Positions 5,035 through 8,414 of a stretch of DNA of 8,414 nt are shown here, one piece after another. The stretch is taken from positions 1-8,414 of the forward strand of contig WRIP01000043.1 of assembly GCA_009782665.1 (NCBI GenBank), written 5' to 3'. A program made the position numbers and the translations under genes. Source of the stretch: Oscillospiraceae bacterium. Lineage in GTDB: Bacteria > Bacillota > Clostridia > Oscillospirales > Ruminococcaceae. How positions within the stretch are numbered: position 1 is the stretch's first letter; each line of letters begins with the position of its first letter. The notes under the pieces were generated by a model that was not told the origin of the DNA, did not search any database, and saw only the letters and a program-made list of their open reading frames with translations.

Positions 5035-7398
5035 ATGGAAGATATATGGGGCAAAGTAATTGAGGAAACAACCGAAGGGATAGGCAGTATGGATCTGTCC
5101 TGGATGGGTTCCTTCTGGGAGTCATTTTGCGACTGTACCATAGAACTCAACAGTGAACATATCATTACGAAGATACGCCGCAAAGCCGATAGTAGTATGA
5201 ACTTCACGACCTTTGCCGGCAGTTCATTTCTGGCCATCTCTTCGATCAGAGATAGAGAGTATATACTCGAGAGCCTAGGACAACTGAAGAATCCCGATAC
5301 CCCGTTTGTACGTTTTCAAGCTCAATCAGCAGTAGGAACCTATTATCGTTGGACCTTAATTGCAATAAACACCGACGGAGTGTATTCCGGGTGCCACGGT
5401 GTGGGTATCGACATCACCGAACAGATGCTCAAGGAGATAACCCTCAACTGGCAGCATGCCATCATTGAGGAAAACCATGATTTCATCAGAATCCTTGATG
5501 CTCAATACAATACCATCTACACCAACCCCGCCCTATATACCGTTACGGGATACGATGCAAATCGGGAAGCCCCGGCTGCTGAGGTACTGTTTACCACTGA
5601 GCACTATAATGCGATATTCGGCGAGGGACTTGCGACTGTAAGAGAGGGTGGCTTTTGGGTAGAAAGAGGGGAACTGATCCGCTTAGACGGGGAGTTACTT
5701 CCCATCGAACACACCATGTTCAGTATCAATGACAAGCGCGGCGACCTGCAGTTGATTGTTAGTATCATCAGAGATATTACCGAGTTCTTAAATCATGAGC
5801 GGGAGCTTGAGGAAGCACGTGATGCCGCTGAGATTGCTAGTTTGGCGAAGAGTGACTTTCTCTCACGTATGAGTCACGAGATGCGTACACCGATGAATGC
5901 TATCATTGGCATGACCGCAATCGGAATGGATGCCGCCAATATCGAACGAAAAGACTATGCACTGACCAAGATAGATACCGCTTCAAAACATCTGCTCAGT
6001 GTCATAAACGACATACTGGATATGTCAAAAATTGAAGCCAATATGCTGGAACTATCGATAGTCGACTTCAACTTCGAGAAGATGATACAGAAGGTAATCG
6101 ATGTCACCAACTTCAGGATACAGGAGCGGAGACAACTCTTTAATCTGTCCATCGACAGTGCTATCCCCAGAATCATGTCGGGAGACGATCAAAGATTTGC
6201 ACAGGTTATCATCAACCTACTATCCAATGCCATCAAGTTCACCCCCGATGAAGGTACGATTTCGGTGGACATTGAGATAGTATCCCAGACCCAACCGAAA
6301 ACAGACACGGATAGCGTTGGGTATGAACTCCGAGTCAGTGTCAAGGATACCGGCATCGGTATCAACCCTGATCAGATAGTAAAACTGTTCCAGCCATTTG
6401 AACAAGCAGAATCCGGCACATCCCGAAAATATGGAGGAACCGGTTTAGGGTTGGTTATCTCCAAACGCATTGTAGAGCTGATGGGTGGAAATATATGGGC
6501 CCGGTCTGAGCCGGGTAAAGGGACCGAATTCGTCTTTACCGCTCATATGAAAAAAGGGCAGGAAGAGAATCCTCGTTTGTTTGACAGCAATGTTGACTGG
6601 ACTAATCTGCGTATACTCGCGGTAGATGATGATGCTGACATACGAGATTTCTTTACCCTATTGTTCGAGGAACTTCAGATAGAATGTGATGTAGCCGCTA
6701 GTGGTGAACAAGCGATCAAGATGTTTGATGAAGGCAATATATATGATATGTACTTCATTGACTGGCGATTGCCGGGTATAAACGGGATTGAACTGGCCAA
6801 TAAGATAGATAAAACACTGGATCATCATTCAGTAGTCATAATATTCTCTTCAACCGATTGGGAGGAGATAAAAGCGGAAGCAGCGGATCCCGGAATTCAT
6901 CGGTTTTTACCAAAACCTTTACTTAAAACCACCATTATCGATGTCATCAATGAATGCTTTGGTGATGACAGCGAACAGGAAACCGAGATTGAAATCGATG
7001 ACTTTTCTGCATATACCGTACTGTTAGCGGAGGATGTCGAAATAAATCGCGAGATAGTCATAGCATTACTAGCAGATACCGGACTAAACATCGAGACGGC
7101 AGAAAACGGTCTCGAAGCATATACGATGTTTGAAGCAGCAGCTGATAAATATGATATGATCTTCATGGATATACAGATGCCTGAAATGGACGGTTATGAT
7201 GCTACTCGCGCAATTCGTGCACTCGATAAACCTCAAGCCAAACAGATTCCCATTATTGCCATGACCGCGAATGTGTTCAAGGAGGATGTGGAGAAATGTC
7301 TAGCAGCCGGTATGAACGGGCATTTAGGTAAACCGTTGGAACTAGATGAGGTACTAATTAGCTTAAGAGCGAATATACGCAACAAGAAGACTCGCTGA
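5035..7398 (+). CDS. Soluble hybrid sensor histidine kinase (PAS-PAS-HisKA-HATPase-REC-REC)
   Basis: A 787-residue cytoplasmic kinase with no membrane segment, so the signal is probably internal. Two PAS-like domains lie at about 30-130 (divergent, ending GIDITEQ) and 140-250 (ending IIRDITE). A coiled-coil linker leads to the dimerisation domain with phospho-acceptor His281 in SHEMRTPMNA. The ATPase domain has the N box INLLSNAIKF (Asn394, Asn398), DTGIG (438-442), FQPFEQ and GGTGLGL (467-473). Receiver 1 (about 525-642) has DDD 531-533, Asp576 and Lys627. Receiver 2 (about 659-780) has Glu666-Asp667, Asp712 in FMDIQMPEMDG, Thr744 and Lys766. All catalytic residues are present. There is no HPt or DNA-binding output domain, so a phosphorelay partner must be encoded elsewhere, or receiver 2 acts through protein contact. 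AAAGG precedes the ATG by eight bases. A weak promoter, TTCACC-16-TATACC (4987-5014), lies upstream. The ligand is unknown. Confidence 0.94.
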   Translation: MEDIWGKVIEETTEGIGSMDLSWMGSFWESFCDCTIELNSEHIITKIRRKADSSMNFTTFAGSSFLAISSIRDREYILESLGQLKNPDTPFVRFQAQSAVGTYYRWTLIAINTDGVYSGCHGVGIDITEQMLKEITLNWQHAIIEENHDFIRILDAQYNTIYTNPALYTVTGYDANREAPAAEVLFTTEHYNAIFGEGLATVREGGFWVERGELIRLDGELLPIEHTMFSINDKRGDLQLIVSIIRDITEFLNHERELEEARDAAEIASLAKSDFLSRMSHEMRTPMNAIIGMTAIGMDAANIERKDYALTKIDTASKHLLSVINDILDMSKIEANMLELSIVDFNFEKMIQKVIDVTNFRIQERRQLFNLSIDSAIPRIMSGDDQRFAQVIINLLSNAIKFTPDEGTISVDIEIVSQTQPKTDTDSVGYELRVSVKDTGIGINPDQIVKLFQPFEQAESGTSRKYGGTGLGLVISKRIVELMGGNIWARSEPGKGTEFVFTAHMKKGQEENPRLFDSNVDWTNLRILAVDDDADIRDFFTLLFEELQIECDVAASGEQAIKMFDEGNIYDMYFIDWRLPGINGIELANKIDKTLDHHSVVIIFSSTDWEEIKAEAADPGIHRFLPKPLLKTTIIDVINECFGDDSEQETEIEIDDFSAYTVLLAEDVEINREIVIALLADTGLNIETAENGLEAYTMFEAAADKYDMIFMDIQMPEMDGYDATRAIRALDKPQAKQIPIIAMTANVFKEDVEKCLAAGMNGHLGKPLELDEVLISLRANIRNKKTR

Positions 7399-7414
7399 CC
7401 GTTCCGGGGTTAAT

Positions 7415-7440
7415 CACTGGTACAGTGTAATCTTCACTGT
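7415..7440 (+). promoter_or_regulatory. Alternative hairpins between the kinase gene and icd
   Basis: CACTG (7415-7419), CAGTG (7423-7427) and CACTG (7435-7439) allow the middle segment to pair with either neighbour. One option is CACTG-GTA-CAGTG. The other is ACAGTG-TAATCTT-CACTGT followed by TTTTG. The second could be a weak terminator for the kinase gene. The arms are short and the T-run is poor, so this could be chance. Confidence 0.3.
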
Positions 7441-7533
7441 TTTGCCATGGACCGGACTATATTATGAGATTTATTTTTTACATATTTTGCCAACATGGAT
7501 AATCAAGACTAAATATATAGTATAGGAGAACAG

Positions 7534-8414
7534 ATGGATTCATCAACACAGTACGAGCATGCGGCTTCGCAGTTCATCGACCTTATGAAACACCAATTTG
7601 AACGCAACCAAAAGATGAAGAGTGAACAAGACTTCATTGATTACACTGCCATCGATACAATCATCATCGGTATCTGCGGTGGAGACGGTATCGGTCCGGT
7701 TATTACTGCTGAAAGTGAACGTATCCTGCGCTATCTGCTGGAAAGCGAAATATCTGCAAACAAAATAGAGATTAGGAATATCGAGGGCTTAACCCTTGAG
7801 AATCGAATAGCGGCCGGAACCGCTATCCCCCCGGATGTACTCGAGCAACTCAAAGCTTGTCACGTTGTGCTGAAGGGTCCAACTACAACACCCGACAGCA
7901 GTTACGGATTGCCAAATATTGAGAGTGCCAATGTAGCTATGAGACGAGAACTCGATCTGTTTGCCAACATGCGTCCGGTCAAGGTCAGCAGTCAGGGAAT
8001 TGACTGGGTCTTCTTCCGTGAGAACACCGAAGGGGCCTATGCCATCGGATCAAAAGGAATAGACTTTGATGGTTTTGCGGTAGATTTTACCGTAACCACC
8101 GACGAAGGGACCAAACGTATTGCCCGATTGGCATATGAGTATGCCAAGGCCAATGGTCGAACCAGAGTATCAATCGTAACTAAAGCGAACATAATTAAGA
8201 AGACCGACGGTAAGTTTCTCAATCTTTGCAGAGAAATCGGCAAGGAGTATCCCGATATTGTGACTGATGATTGGTATGCCGATATCATGACAGCAAAACT
8301 CATCGACGAAAAACGCAGAAGAGATTTCCAAGTAGTGGTGCTGCCAAACCTATATGGTGATATCATCACCGATGAAGCCGCTGAATTCCAAGGTGGTGTA
8401 GGGACAGCCGGAAG
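7534..8414 (+). CDS. icd: Isocitrate dehydrogenase (isocitrate/isopropylmalate dehydrogenase family), 3' end outside window
   Basis: This enzyme family oxidatively decarboxylates isocitrate to 2-oxoglutarate with NAD(P)+; the cofactor preference cannot be judged here. The first 293 codons are present. An N-terminal extension of about 40 residues, typical of clostridial members, precedes ICGGDGIGP (47-55). NIESANVAMRRELDLFANMR (128-147) holds the substrate-binding Ser131, Asn133, Arg137 and Arg147. FFRENTEGAYA (160-170) and VTKANIIKKTDG (215-226, with catalytic Lys217) follow. DWYADIMTAKLI (246-257, with Asp250) and NLYGDIITDEAAEFQGG (272-288, with Asp276 and Asp280) give the metal site. AGGAG (7524-7528) lies five bases before the ATG. 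Upstream, TTTACA (7477-7482) and GATAAT (7498-7503) with a 15-base spacer are only a weak promoter. Aconitase in the same cluster supports isocitrate over 3-isopropylmalate as substrate, since no leuB-type neighbours are seen. Confidence 0.92.
   Translation, partial: MDSSTQYEHAASQFIDLMKHQFERNQKMKSEQDFIDYTAIDTIIIGICGGDGIGPVITAESERILRYLLESEISANKIEIRNIEGLTLENRIAAGTAIPPDVLEQLKACHVVLKGPTTTPDSSYGLPNIESANVAMRRELDLFANMRPVKVSSQGIDWVFFRENTEGAYAIGSKGIDFDGFAVDFTVTTDEGTKRIARLAYEYAKANGRTRVSIVTKANIIKKTDGKFLNLCREIGKEYPDIVTDDWYADIMTAKLIDEKRRRDFQVVVLPNLYGDIITDEAAEFQGGVGTAG

Noticed and set aside
8037..8369. A 110-codon minus-strand open frame
   Set aside because: It is antisense to conserved isocitrate dehydrogenase motifs and has no ribosome binding site that I can defend.

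Overview
The window looks like a chromosomal segment from a Gram-positive anaerobe of the class Clostridia, possibly Oscillospirales. This rests on the look of the FtsK membrane domain, the clostridial-style isocitrate dehydrogenase N-terminus, strong Shine-Dalgarno sequences and a TTG start codon. No ribosomal or other phylogenetic marker is present, so the placement is an inference.

Left block (minus strand, about 1-1651): a near-consensus sigma-A type promoter drives uppP (undecaprenyl-diphosphatase, TTG start). Thirty-one bases after uppP comes the 5' part of an FtsK/SpoIIIE DNA translocase gene, cut off by the window edge. The two look like one transcription unit that combines cell-wall lipid-carrier recycling with chromosome translocation.

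Middle (1551-2269): about 720 bases without an intact gene separate uppP from the divergent aconitase gene. They hold the uppP promoter and leader dyad, a pair of 22-base direct repeats, the decayed 3' end of a DUF4143-type ATPase gene (minus strand, two frameshifts and a stop), and a possible aconitase promoter with a dyad in its spacer.

Right block (plus strand, 2270-8414): aconitase (putative/Aquifex-type, about 650 residues), a small UlaG-like metallo-beta-lactamase-fold hydrolase, a 12-bp perfect-stem terminator-like hairpin, a soluble hybrid sensor histidine kinase (PAS-PAS-HisKA-HATPase-REC-REC), and the first 293 codons of an isocitrate/isopropylmalate dehydrogenase-family enzyme, most likely isocitrate dehydrogenase. 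Aconitase and isocitrate dehydrogenase form the oxidative arm from citrate to 2-oxoglutarate, which in fermentative anaerobes mainly feeds glutamate synthesis. The cytoplasmic hybrid kinase between the two enzymes is the most unusual part of the layout. I see no wholly new system; the best items for follow-up are the embedded kinase and the ATPase relic.
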